From the NCBI RefSeq assembly GCF_039540375.1, contig NZ_BAABEX010000011.1:62001-126000 (forward strand): a DNA stretch of 64,000 bases. Direction: 5' to 3'. A program made the position numbers and the translations under genes. Under the pieces are notes generated by a model that ran no database searches, was not told where the DNA came from, and was given only the letters and a program-made list of their open reading frames with translations. The DNA comes from Acidovorax_G lacteus. Its GTDB lineage: Bacteria > Pseudomonadota > Gammaproteobacteria > Burkholderiales > Burkholderiaceae_C. Below, one piece after another: positions 56,604 to 64,000 of the stretch; positions within the stretch are counted from its first letter, which is position 1; the number at the start of each line of letters is the position of its first letter.

Positions 56604-56641
56604 CGGGGCGCCTCTTGTGGGCGAGGCGCCCCGCCTATAAT
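56604..56641 (+). promoter_or_regulatory. Terminator-like hairpin merged with the fmdB promoter
   Basis: CGGGGCGCCTC (56604-56614) and GAGGCGCCCCG (56623-56633) form an 11-bp stem after the symporter gene. TATAAT follows at 56636-56641, and the best -35-like hexamer (TTGTGG) lies in the loop. No U-tract follows. The hairpin therefore overlaps the promoter for the FmdB-type gene. Confidence 0.6.
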
Positions 56642-56673
56642 TGAGGGTTTTGCACTTTCACAACACTCTCGAC

Positions 56674-56958
56674 ATGCCAATTTATGCCTACAAATGCGGC
56701 GCCTGCGGCCATGCCAAGGATGTGCTGCAAAAAATCTCGGATCCAGCCCTGACGGTGTGCCCCGCCTGCGGTGCGGAGTCCTTCTCCAAGCAAGTGACCG
56801 CAGCTGGTTTCCAGCTCAAGGGATCGGGCTGGTATGTGACCGATTTCCGCGGTGGCAGCGGCAACACGGCAGCACCGGCCGCAGAGGCGAAATCGGAATC
56901 GTCCGCAGCCCCGGCCCCGGCTCCCGCACCTGCTCCTGCCCCGTCCACCACGGGCTGA
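56674..56958 (+). CDS. FmdB-family zinc ribbon protein
   Basis: The 94-residue product begins MPIYAYKCGACGH, with CxxC pairs at Cys8/Cys11 and Cys29/Cys32, the putative regulatory zinc ribbon of the FmdB family. The LKGSGWYVTDFRGG block is typical of the betaproteobacterial form, and the tail is a low-complexity Ala/Pro stretch. The family name comes from a gene near formamidase in a methylotroph; the actual role is unknown. A DUF502 gene and aspS follow in the same direction. Confidence 0.88.
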   Translation: MPIYAYKCGACGHAKDVLQKISDPALTVCPACGAESFSKQVTAAGFQLKGSGWYVTDFRGGSGNTAAPAAEAKSESSAAPAPAPAPAPAPSTTG

Positions 56959-56994
56959 GCTTCCCGCTGACGCCCCGACTCCCCGCTTTTTTCC

Positions 56995-57618
56995 ATGTCT
57001 GCCCTGCGCAAGTGGCTCCTGACGGGCCTGCTGGTCATCGTTCCCGGTGTGATCACCGCCTGGGTGCTGCACTGGATCGTGACCACTCTCGACCAGACCC
57101 TGCAGATCCTGCCGAACGCCTGGCATCCGGATCGGCTGCTGGGCTTTCATGTGCCGGGTTTCGGCGTCCTGCTCACGCTGGCCATCCTGCTGATCGTCGG
57201 GGCGGTCGCCAGCAACTTCGCTGGGCGAAAGCTGGTGCAGTGGGGCGATGCGCTGGTGCACCGCATTCCAGTGGTCCGATCGATCTATTCGAGCGTGAAG
57301 CAGGTGTCGGACACGCTCTTTTCGGAGAGTGGCAACGCCTTCCGCACCGCGGTGCTGGTGCAGTGGCCGCGCGAAGGCGTGTGGACGATTGCCTTCATCA
57401 CCGGATCGCCCGGTGGTGAGATCTCCAGTTACCTGCGCGACGAATTCGTCAGCGTGTACGTGCCCACCACGCCCAACCCCACCGGGGGCTATTTCGTGAT
57501 GGTACGCAAGAGCGAATGCGTTGAGCTCGACATGAGCGTGGACACGGCGCTCAAGTACATCGTCTCCATGGGGGTGGTATCGCCAGCCGCTCCCGCCTCC
57601 CTTCCAAGCAACAAGTAA
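56995..57618 (+). CDS. DUF502 membrane protein
   Basis: The 207-residue product has two N-terminal membrane helices (about residues 7-30 and 55-78) and the DUF502 core with IPVVRSIYSSVKQVSDTLFS and FVSVYVPTTPNPTGGYFVMV. The function of the family is unknown. The order FmdB - DUF502 - aspS is conserved in betaproteobacteria as far as I recall, so a link with translation or stress has been guessed from context only. aspS begins 38 bases later. Confidence 0.88.
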   Translation: MSALRKWLLTGLLVIVPGVITAWVLHWIVTTLDQTLQILPNAWHPDRLLGFHVPGFGVLLTLAILLIVGAVASNFAGRKLVQWGDALVHRIPVVRSIYSSVKQVSDTLFSESGNAFRTAVLVQWPREGVWTIAFITGSPGGEISSYLRDEFVSVYVPTTPNPTGGYFVMVRKSECVELDMSVDTALKYIVSMGVVSPAAPASLPSNK

Positions 57619-57656
57619 CACTGCCAACGCGCCCGAGCGGCGCAGGATGATTTGCC

Positions 57657-59465
57657 ATGGCCATGCGTTCCCACTATTGCGGTCTCGTGACCGAAGCCCT
57701 GATGGGCCAAACCGTGACCCTGTCGGGCTGGGTCAACCGCCGCCGCGACCACGGCGGGGTGATCTTTATCGACCTGCGCGACCGCGAAGGCTATGTGCAA
57801 GTGGTGTGCGACCCCGACCGCGCCGAGATGTTCAAGACGGCCGAGGATGTGCGCAACGAGTACTGCGTGCAGGTCAAGGGCGTCGTGCGTGCGCGTCCGG
57901 CAGGTACCACCAACGACAAGCTCAAGAGCGGGCAGATCGAGGTGCTGTGCCACGAGCTGAACGTGCTCAACCCGTCTGTCACGCCGCCGTTCCAGATGGA
58001 CGATGACAACCTCTCGGAGACCACGCGCCTGACCCACCGCGTGATGGACCTGCGTCGCCCGCACATGCAGCGCAACATGATGCTGCGCTACAAGACGGCC
58101 ATCCAGGTGCGCAACTTCCTGGACAAGGAAGGCTTCATCGACATCGAAACCCCCATGCTGGGCAAGAGCACGCCCGAAGGCGCGCGCGACTATCTGGTTC
58201 CCAGCCGCGTACACGATGGCCAGTTCTTCGCGCTGCCTCAGTCGCCCCAGCTCTACAAGCAGATGCTCATGGTGGCGGGCTACGACCGCTACTACCAGAT
58301 CACCAAGTGCTTCCGCGATGAAGACCTGCGCGCGGACCGACAACCAGAGTTCACCCAGATCGACTGCGAAACCTCGTTCCTGAACGAGGAAGAGATCCGC
58401 GCGATCTTTCAGCGCATGATCACGGAGGTGTTCCAGACCCAACTGGGCGTCGATCTGGGCGAGTTCCCGATCATGAGCTACCAGGAGGCGGCGCACCGCT
58501 TCGGCTCCGACAAACCCGACCTGCGCGTGAAGCTCGAATTCACCGAGCTGACCGACGTGATGAAGGACGTGGAGTTCAAGGTGTTCTCCGGCGCGGCCAA
58601 CATGAAGGGCGGCCGTGTGGTGGCGTTGCGCGTACCGGGCGGCTCCGCCGAGAACGGTGGAATCAGCCGCGGCGAGATTGATGCCTACACCGAGTTCGTG
58701 AAGATCTACGGTGCCAAGGGCCTGGCCTACATCCGCGTCAACGATCTGTCCAAGGGCCGTGATGGCCTGCAGTCGCCCATCGTCAAGAACATCCACGATG
58801 CTGCGCTGGCCGAGGTGCTCAAGCGATCCGGCGCACAGAACGGTGACCTGCTGTTCTTCGGTGCCGACAAGGAAAAGATCGTCAACGACGCCATTGGCGC
58901 GCTCCGCCTGAAGATTGGCCATAGCGAGTTTGGCAAGAGAACCGGTCTGTTTGAAGACCGCTGGGCACCCCTGTGGGTGGTGGACTTCCCGATGTTCGAG
59001 TACGACGAGGAAGAAGACCGCTGGACGGCTGTGCACCATCCGTTTACCAGCCCCAAGGACGGCCACGAGGAATTCATGGCGACAGACCCTGGCAAGTGCA
59101 TTGCCAAGGCCTACGACATGGTGCTCAACGGGTGGGAGCTTGGCGGCGGTTCGGTACGTATCCACCGCGCCGACGTGCAAAAGAAGGTGTTTGACGCCCT
59201 CAAGATCACCCCCGAGGATGCCCAGGCAAAGTTCGGCTACCTGCTGGACGCCCTGCAGTACGGCGCGCCTCCGCATGGTGGTCTGGCCTTCGGCCTGGAC
59301 CGTCTGATCACGCTGATGACGGGCGCCGAGTCGATTCGCGACGTGATCGCCTTCCCCAAGACCCAGCGCGCGCAGGATCTGCTCACCCAGGCCCCCTCGC
59401 CCGTGGACGAGAAGCAATTGCGCGAACTGCACATCCGTCTGCGCAACCCGCAGCCAGCGCAGTAA
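57657..59465 (+). CDS. aspS: Aspartyl-tRNA synthetase (probably non-discriminating)
   Basis: AspS charges tRNA-Asp. The 602-residue product is of the bacterial type, with an N-terminal OB-fold anticodon-binding domain (GWVNRRRDHGGVIFIDLRDR), class II motifs 1-3 (including RCFRDEDLR-like and FGLDRLI) and the GAD insertion domain. His32 and Gly83 match the two residues reported to mark non-discriminating AspRS in Pseudomonas aeruginosa (His31 and a nearby Gly), where E. coli has Leu and Lys. Such an enzyme also makes Asp-tRNA-Asn, which needs GatCAB. The start at 57657 gives MAMRSHYCG, as in relatives. Confidence 0.95.
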   Translation: MAMRSHYCGLVTEALMGQTVTLSGWVNRRRDHGGVIFIDLRDREGYVQVVCDPDRAEMFKTAEDVRNEYCVQVKGVVRARPAGTTNDKLKSGQIEVLCHELNVLNPSVTPPFQMDDDNLSETTRLTHRVMDLRRPHMQRNMMLRYKTAIQVRNFLDKEGFIDIETPMLGKSTPEGARDYLVPSRVHDGQFFALPQSPQLYKQMLMVAGYDRYYQITKCFRDEDLRADRQPEFTQIDCETSFLNEEEIRAIFQRMITEVFQTQLGVDLGEFPIMSYQEAAHRFGSDKPDLRVKLEFTELTDVMKDVEFKVFSGAANMKGGRVVALRVPGGSAENGGISRGEIDAYTEFVKIYGAKGLAYIRVNDLSKGRDGLQSPIVKNIHDAALAEVLKRSGAQNGDLLFFGADKEKIVNDAIGALRLKIGHSEFGKRTGLFEDRWAPLWVVDFPMFEYDEEEDRWTAVHHPFTSPKDGHEEFMATDPGKCIAKAYDMVLNGWELGGGSVRIHRADVQKKVFDALKITPEDAQAKFGYLLDALQYGAPPHGGLAFGLDRLITLMTGAESIRDVIAFPKTQRAQDLLTQAPSPVDEKQLRELHIRLRNPQPAQ

Positions 59466-59640
59466 GCGCTGCTGCCCACCGCTGTGCCCAGGCGCAGCGG
59501 TCACGGTCGCTTCTCACAGGCCCTTGCTTGCAAGGGCCTGTTGCTTTTCGGGCCAGGGCAGGGCGCGAAGCCTCGGCCAAGTTCTAAGATCGCGCGCTGC
59601 AACCCCCGCCGGCCGTGCCGGACCTACCAGGAGCCAGACC

Positions 59641-60531
59641 ATGCATCCGCACCGCAGCCCGTGGCCATGCAGCCGCCCCATGCCCCGTGGCAGACGTCTG
59701 GCAACCACGGGGCTGCTGGGGCTCGCCTTCGCGCTTGCGGGATGCGGGGACAAGGTGGGCGAGAAGGTCAGCGACATGGGCAAGACCGTGCTCGGAGAGG
59801 GCGGTTCGGTCGTCACCGGATCTGCCGGCCCGGCAGGTGCCCAGGGAGCTGCGCGCGAGCTGGTGCGTTGCGACGCCCCAGTGGCCACGGTGGCGCTGGC
59901 TGAAAACCCTTACGGCTATACGGTAGGTGCCAGTTACCAGTTGCCCGCGTCGCCCGTACCGCTGGTGCGCCTGCTGGCGCAGCAGAGCGGCTGTTTCCGT
60001 GTGGTGGATCGGGCGGCAGGCCTGCGCGGCACCGTGCAGGAACAGGAGTTGCGCGCCCAGGGCGTACTGCGTCAGGGCGGTACGGTGCATGGGGGGCGCG
60101 GCTACGAGGCGCAGTTCACCCTCACGCCCAGCCTGACCTTCAGTGAAACCGATGCAGGCCGCGGCCTTGCGGGTGTGGTGGGCATGATCCCCGTGCTGCG
60201 GGACATTGCAGGCCTCGTGGGCCTGGTCGAGCAGGTCAAGCTCAAGGAGGCGCAAACAGCCCTGCTGTTGACCGACAACGAAACCACCGAGCAGTTGGCC
60301 GCTGCCACCGGCGCTGCGCGGAGCACCGACCTGGGCGTTGGCGGGCTGGTGTTGGGGCGCCTGGGCGGAGGGGCTGGGGCCGGCTGGAGCAACACCAACG
60401 AAGGCAAGCTCATTGCCGCTGCGTTTCTGGATGCGCACAATGCCTTGGTGACCCAGGTGCGGCAGATGTCCGTGCGCACCATGCCGCCTGCCGCCGCAGG
60501 GACGCGGGCTGGCCCAGCGGCTGGCGGATAA
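59641..60531 (+). CDS. Putative outer-membrane lipoprotein, weakly CsgG-like
   Basis: The 296-residue precursor has a lipoprotein signal ending in the lipobox LAGC (Cys at about residue 35); the basic leader before the hydrophobic core is unusually long, and an internal ATG at 59680 would give a standard one. After the Cys comes a Gly/Ser-rich linker, then a domain with LVRLLAQQSGCFRVVDRAAG and EQELRAQGVLRQGG that recalls CsgG/HfaB-type secretion lipoproteins. The match is from memory and weak. An AGGAG site precedes the ATG at 59641. nudB follows after 5 bases. Confidence 0.65.
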   Translation: MHPHRSPWPCSRPMPRGRRLATTGLLGLAFALAGCGDKVGEKVSDMGKTVLGEGGSVVTGSAGPAGAQGAARELVRCDAPVATVALAENPYGYTVGASYQLPASPVPLVRLLAQQSGCFRVVDRAAGLRGTVQEQELRAQGVLRQGGTVHGGRGYEAQFTLTPSLTFSETDAGRGLAGVVGMIPVLRDIAGLVGLVEQVKLKEAQTALLLTDNETTEQLAAATGAARSTDLGVGGLVLGRLGGGAGAGWSNTNEGKLIAAAFLDAHNALVTQVRQMSVRTMPPAAAGTRAGPAAGG

Positions 60532-60536
60532 AGGCC

Positions 60537-61031
60537 ATGGTGCAACGCGTGGATACACCGGACAGCACAACAGCCCGGCCGTTCAAGATTCCAGAATCGG
60601 TGCTGGTGGTCATCCACACGCCGATGCTGGAGGTGCTGCTGATCCAGCGCACCGACGGTGCGGCGCACTGGCAGTCGGTGACGGGCAGCCGTGCCCATGC
60701 CGAAGAACCCCTGCGCGACACGGCGGTGCGCGAGGTCTGGGAGGAGACCGGCATCGACGCCCTCGCGCCGGCTTGCGTGCTCACGGATTGGCAGCTAGAG
60801 AACGTCTACGACATCTGGCCCGAGTGGCGCCACCGTTATGCGCCCGGGGTGACGCGCAACCGCGAGCGCGTGTTCGGACTGACTGTGCCCACCGCACACG
60901 CCGTACAGCTCAACCCCCGTGAGCATGTCGCGTGGCAATGGCTGCCCTGGCGGGCCGCCGCCGATCTGTGTTACTCGGCATCCAACGCCGAAGCCTGTCT
61001 ATGGCTTCCAAGGTTTCTTCCGCCGCGCTGA
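60537..61031 (+). CDS. nudB: Dihydroneopterin triphosphate pyrophosphohydrolase (NUDIX)
   Basis: NudB removes pyrophosphate from dihydroneopterin triphosphate in folate synthesis. The 164-residue product has a NUDIX box with one extra residue before the first Glu (TGSRAHAEEPLRDTAVREVW then EETGI), as in other betaproteobacterial NudB proteins, and the family blocks WQSVTGS, DWQLENVYDIWPEWRHRYAP and EHVAWQWLPW. In beta- and gammaproteobacteria nudB commonly follows aspS; here a lipoprotein gene lies in between. Confidence 0.9.
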   Translation: MVQRVDTPDSTTARPFKIPESVLVVIHTPMLEVLLIQRTDGAAHWQSVTGSRAHAEEPLRDTAVREVWEETGIDALAPACVLTDWQLENVYDIWPEWRHRYAPGVTRNRERVFGLTVPTAHAVQLNPREHVAWQWLPWRAAADLCYSASNAEACLWLPRFLPPR

Positions 61032-61079
61032 TCTGATGCCACAGTGCGGCCTGCGCGGTGGTGCATTGGGCGCGATGGT

Positions 61080-62879
61080 TCAGGTGCGGCTGAGGGGGCG
61101 AAGGCGCAATGCGTCGAGCGGGTCCAGCGGAGCGGCGGTGTCCGTATCGGGCGCGGTGGGAGTCGCCGTTTCGGCAGCGGAGCCCGTCTGGGCCGACGCA
61201 GAGGCTGCGCCAGCGCTGGAGCCCGCCGTCGCTGCCGAGGCGGCCGTGCGCACGCGAAGCGCCAGCCCACCGGGATGCCGGCCACTGTCTTGCCCGAGAA
61301 TGGCGCGTGCTGGCGTAGTGCCGCAGCGCTGGCGCACCTGGTCCACCGCTTCGCCCAAGGCAGCGGCACTGGCAATCCGCGCCTCATTGCGCACCAGCAA
61401 CTGGTGCGACAGGTCCGCGAGCTTGGCATTGAGGCTGCCCCGCGCAACGTCGATCAGCCCTCGCACGGCTCCTTCCGGGTCGCCACCCAGGCTTTGCGCC
61501 ATGGCCTGTTCGGCGGTTTTGTTGATCGCAGGGAGGCAGCCGCGCACGAGGTCGGCGTACGGCTCGTAGATGTTGCAGGCGTTGGCCAGCAATTCCGTAA
61601 GGCCGCGCGTGTTCGCGTAGCGCATGCCGATTGCACGGACCCAGCTCTCGCCTTCCGACAGATCAATGGAGGTAGACGCGAGCACCGCCAGCAGGCTGCC
61701 CAGATTGCAGGCGGCTTCAAAGTCGAAGCTGGGCGCATGGATCTCGCGGGCCATGTCGCGCACCGCAGCCACGGCCTGCGAAAACTGGCGTTGCTGGATC
61801 AGCTGCAGGGTGCGCGCCACCGCTGCAAAGCGCACCACGCGCTGGCTGTCGGCATGGCGCTCCAGAATCCGGCCAAAGTCGGCAATGCAGCGCTCAATGC
61901 CTTTGCGGTCGTTCTCGGCAAAGTACGAGAAGGTCAGCAGCACCAGCGACTGGAAGTCGAACAGCTTGGAGTCGATGCCCAGGATCACCGCGCGCGCCAG
62001 GACCTTGGTGGCGGTTTCCCGGTCGCCCATGTAGTAGGACATCATGCCCAGCTTTTGCAACCGTACCACCGAGTCCGGGGTCAGCGAGCTGGCGAGGCGG
62101 TAAGTCTCGATGGCTTCCTTGAAATGCCCCAGCTCGACCTGCGCCCGCCCCAGCACGTCGTAGGCATCGGCAAAGTTCGGGTCTTCACCGATCAGGCCCT
62201 GCAGCGTGACGATGGCTTTGGCGGGCTGGCCGGCTTCCATCTGGGTGCGGGCAACGCCCAGTTTGGCCCAGGGCAGTGCGCGTGCGGCGATCACGGCTTC
62301 AAACAGCGTTCGCGCCTGTTCGTGGCGGCCCAAGCGCAGAAGCAGTTCGGTGCCGATGCGGGCCGCGTACAGCCAATAGGGGCGGCGGGATTCAAAGCGC
62401 TCGACGCACAGCTCGGCCGCCTTCTCGTAGTCTTCTTCCTCGATGGCATCGAAGATGGGCTTGAGATGCACCTTGCGCAGCCGTGCGATGCTCAGGCGCT
62501 CGAACAGCGCGCTGGGGGTGAAGGGCTTGAGCAGGTAGCCGTCGAGGGCCGACTCGGCCGCCTCGGCCACGGCGGCATACGAGGCCTCGGCCGTGACCAT
62601 GAAGAACACGGTGGAAAAGGGCAGCAGCTGAGCGCGTCGAAGGTCGTCCAGCAGCGTCTGGCCGCTTGCGCCGCTTTCCTGGAAGTACTGCTCGCACAGC
62701 ACGTAGTCGAAGACCGAGTGCTCCAGCCGGGCCCGCGCATCCTGCACGCGGCTGCACTGCATGACCTTGCCCACGCCGTACTCGCGCAACTGGGCGACCA
62801 GAATGCTGCGCGAGGTGGCGTTGCTGTCGACCACCAACGCCTGCATGTCGGCGGGTTCGCGGTTGGGAGCAGTGGCCAT
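61080..62879 (-). CDS. Receiver-domain protein with TPR-like repeats; Glu at the phospho-acceptor site
   Basis: The 599-residue product has an N-terminal CheY-like receiver domain (about 12-135) followed by a long helical region with TPR-like repeats (about 150-480, for example GEDPNFADAYDVLGRAQVEL) and a low-complexity Ala/Thr/Pro tail. The phospho-acceptor position reads VLCE with Glu63 in place of Asp, only one of the two acidic residues near the N-terminus is kept (Asp18), while the Thr/Ser position (VTAEAS) and the conserved Lys (LLKPF) remain. It may be locked in an active-like state. No kinase gene is adjacent. It converges with nudB. Confidence 0.82.
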   Translation of the reverse strand: MATAPNREPADMQALVVDSNATSRSILVAQLREYGVGKVMQCSRVQDARARLEHSVFDYVLCEQYFQESGASGQTLLDDLRRAQLLPFSTVFFMVTAEASYAAVAEAAESALDGYLLKPFTPSALFERLSIARLRKVHLKPIFDAIEEEDYEKAAELCVERFESRRPYWLYAARIGTELLLRLGRHEQARTLFEAVIAARALPWAKLGVARTQMEAGQPAKAIVTLQGLIGEDPNFADAYDVLGRAQVELGHFKEAIETYRLASSLTPDSVVRLQKLGMMSYYMGDRETATKVLARAVILGIDSKLFDFQSLVLLTFSYFAENDRKGIERCIADFGRILERHADSQRVVRFAAVARTLQLIQQRQFSQAVAAVRDMAREIHAPSFDFEAACNLGSLLAVLASTSIDLSEGESWVRAIGMRYANTRGLTELLANACNIYEPYADLVRGCLPAINKTAEQAMAQSLGGDPEGAVRGLIDVARGSLNAKLADLSHQLLVRNEARIASAAALGEAVDQVRQRCGTTPARAILGQDSGRHPGGLALRVRTAASAATAGSSAGAASASAQTGSAAETATPTAPDTDTAAPLDPLDALRLRPLSRT

Positions 62880-63071
62880 CAGGAATACAAAGCGCGAGGG
62901 CGCGCGCAGTCAGCGTCGATCTCCCTAGTGTAGAGCGGGTTTTGCCGGACGGCGATGCGGGTTCACCCCCGTGTTGTTCGGCGTCAAGCGTTTTTTGGCA
63001 GGGTGGAAGGGCGGGCGCCCGCAAGGACTTTCAACGCATCGGATGCGCCGCCTTGGCCGCACAATTCCACC

Positions 63072-63809
63072 ATGGACAACGAGAACATCCTGCGGGTGGC
63101 CACCTACAACATCCACAAGGGCGTGCAAGGCATTGGCCCGGCCCGGCGGCTGGAGATCCACAACCTGGGTCTGGCGGTTGAGCAACTGGACGCCGACATC
63201 GTCTGCCTGCAGGAGGTGCGCAAGCTCCACCGGCGCGAGGAGCGCTTTTTTGCGTCCTGGCCCGAGTTGCCACAGGCCGACTTTCTGGCCCCCGAGGGGT
63301 ATGAGGCGGTGTACCGCACCAATGCCGTGACCCGGCATGGCGAGCATGGCAATGCGCTGCTCACACGCTGGCCGGTGCTGGGCCACGGCCATGAGGACAT
63401 CTCCGACCACCGCTTCGAGCAGCGCGGGCTGCTGCATGTGCAGGTGCAGGTGCATGGGCGGCCGGTGCATGTGATCGTCGTGCACCTGGGCCTGATCCCG
63501 GGCAGCCGGGTGCGCCAGGTGCAGCGCCTGCAGCAGTTCATCGAGCGCGAGGTGCCCGCGCACTGCCCGCTGGTGGTGGCGGGCGACTTCAACGACTGGG
63601 GTCAGCAGATCAAGCGCACGCTGGCGGGGTATGGGCTCCATGAATTCGACGAACCGCGCAGCTTCACCTACCCGGCGCGGCTGCCGCTGGCGCAGCTGGA
63701 CCATGTGTACGCGCGAGGGCTCACGCCGTTGTCGCTGCACGTGCCGCGCGGCCGGGTGTGGTGGCGCATGTCGGATCATCTGCCGCTGATTGCGGACTTC
63801 CGCCTGTGA
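63072..63809 (+). CDS. Endonuclease/exonuclease/phosphatase-family protein (YbhP-like)
   Basis: The 245-residue product has the EEP fold signatures: RVATYNIHKGVQG at the start, VCLQEV with the metal-binding Glu, VVAGDFNDWGQQI and SDHLPLIADF at the end with the catalytic His. There is no signal peptide. The partial gene downstream appears to encode a cardiolipin synthase; E. coli has the same neighbours (ybhP and clsB), which suggests a role in phospholipid metabolism. The start at 63072 is the first Met that gives the usual N-terminus. Confidence 0.88.
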   Translation: MDNENILRVATYNIHKGVQGIGPARRLEIHNLGLAVEQLDADIVCLQEVRKLHRREERFFASWPELPQADFLAPEGYEAVYRTNAVTRHGEHGNALLTRWPVLGHGHEDISDHRFEQRGLLHVQVQVHGRPVHVIVVHLGLIPGSRVRQVQRLQQFIEREVPAHCPLVVAGDFNDWGQQIKRTLAGYGLHEFDEPRSFTYPARLPLAQLDHVYARGLTPLSLHVPRGRVWWRMSDHLPLIADFRL

Positions 63810-63943
63810 CCGCCGGGTATCGCAGCGCTGTCATGCGGCCGCGCCACACTCGTACCGCTTCTCCCCCGACGTCGGTTGCCGCCGCAGAGGCGCCGTGGGG
63901 CGTCATCGAAGCGCCCGCCTTGCCCGAGCCTCGCCGCTGACCC

Positions 63944-64000
63944 ATGTCTCCGCCGCCCGTGTTCCACGACGACCATGCCGTGCAGTTGCTGCAGGGCACG
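63944..64000 (+). CDS. clsB: Cardiolipin synthase ClsB-like, N-terminal fragment cut by window end
   Basis: Nineteen codons are visible, starting MSPPPVFHDDHAVQLLQGT, and the frame runs off the window. The VQLLQGT segment resembles the start of the phospholipase D-type ClsB family, where a short stretch precedes a conserved aromatic-rich block. The assignment rests mostly on the EEP-family gene upstream. An upstream frame ending at 63940 is probably not part of it. Confidence 0.55.
   Translation, partial: MSPPPVFHDDHAVQLLQGT

Noticed and set aside
63758..63940. Short frame overlapping the end of the EEP gene, possible start of the cardiolipin synthase
   Set aside because: It stops at 63940, just before the better start at 63944, and its content does not resemble the family.

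Overview
The window is about 64 kb of high-GC chromosomal DNA from a betaproteobacterium. Gene content, gene order and protein sequences point to Burkholderiales, family Comamonadaceae, probably Acidovorax-like; the family is inferred from memory of relatives, not from a search. Nearly all of it is core genome. I see no prophage, insertion sequence, CRISPR array or secretion island.

Layout: (1) 1-10 kb: tatABC, a membrane-anchored HtrA protease, a Nif3-like protein, pdxA, mscL, the cytochrome bc1 operon petABC with sspA and sspB, and tRNA-Thr. (2) 10-23 kb: a DciA-like DUF721 gene, an M23 peptidase, secA, argJ, a DUF815 ATPase and mutT on the plus strand, meeting the minus-strand run pilB-pilC-pilD-coaE-zapD-yacG. 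(3) 23-31 kb: tRNA-Pro, ispB, rplU-rpmA-obgE-proB, rppH, proS and a lytic transglycosylase. (4) 31-38 kb: a CNNM/CBS (HlyC/CorC-type) membrane protein, an orphan AAA+ ATPase and the hemA-prfA-prmC-grxD cluster. (5) 38-45 kb: an orphan Bug-type binding protein and the sn-glycerol-3-phosphate uptake operon ugpBAECQ with a clear Pho box. (6) 45-55 kb: serA, a 1310-residue FAD/Fe-S fusion oxidoreductase, HIT and DUF971 proteins, then a ubiquinone cluster ubiE - Tim44-like gene - ubiJ - ubiB. (7) 55-64 kb: a sodium:solute symporter, an FmdB-type zinc ribbon protein, a DUF502 membrane protein, aspS, an orphan lipoprotein, nudB, a response-regulator/TPR-like protein, an EEP-family phosphatase and the first 19 codons of a cardiolipin synthase.

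How the genes fit together: the Tat system can export the Rieske subunit encoded 4 kb away, whose signal carries Lys-Arg instead of Arg-Arg. ubiE, ubiJ and ubiB make the quinone that petABC oxidises. hemA starts the tetrapyrrole pathway needed by petB and petC and is co-oriented with the release-factor genes. The ugp genes scavenge glycerophosphodiesters under phosphate starvation.

The least explained signal is a family of about 60-bp two-hairpin repeats with five copies in the window (near 1.7, 17.3, 26.5, 35.2 and 36.4 kb). All lie between genes. One copy appears to supply the start codon and first codons of prmC, and another fills almost the whole obgE-proB gap. Other points worth a check are a probable non-discriminating aspartyl-tRNA synthetase, a cytochrome b with PVWY in place of PEWY, and a receiver domain with Glu at the phospho-acceptor position.
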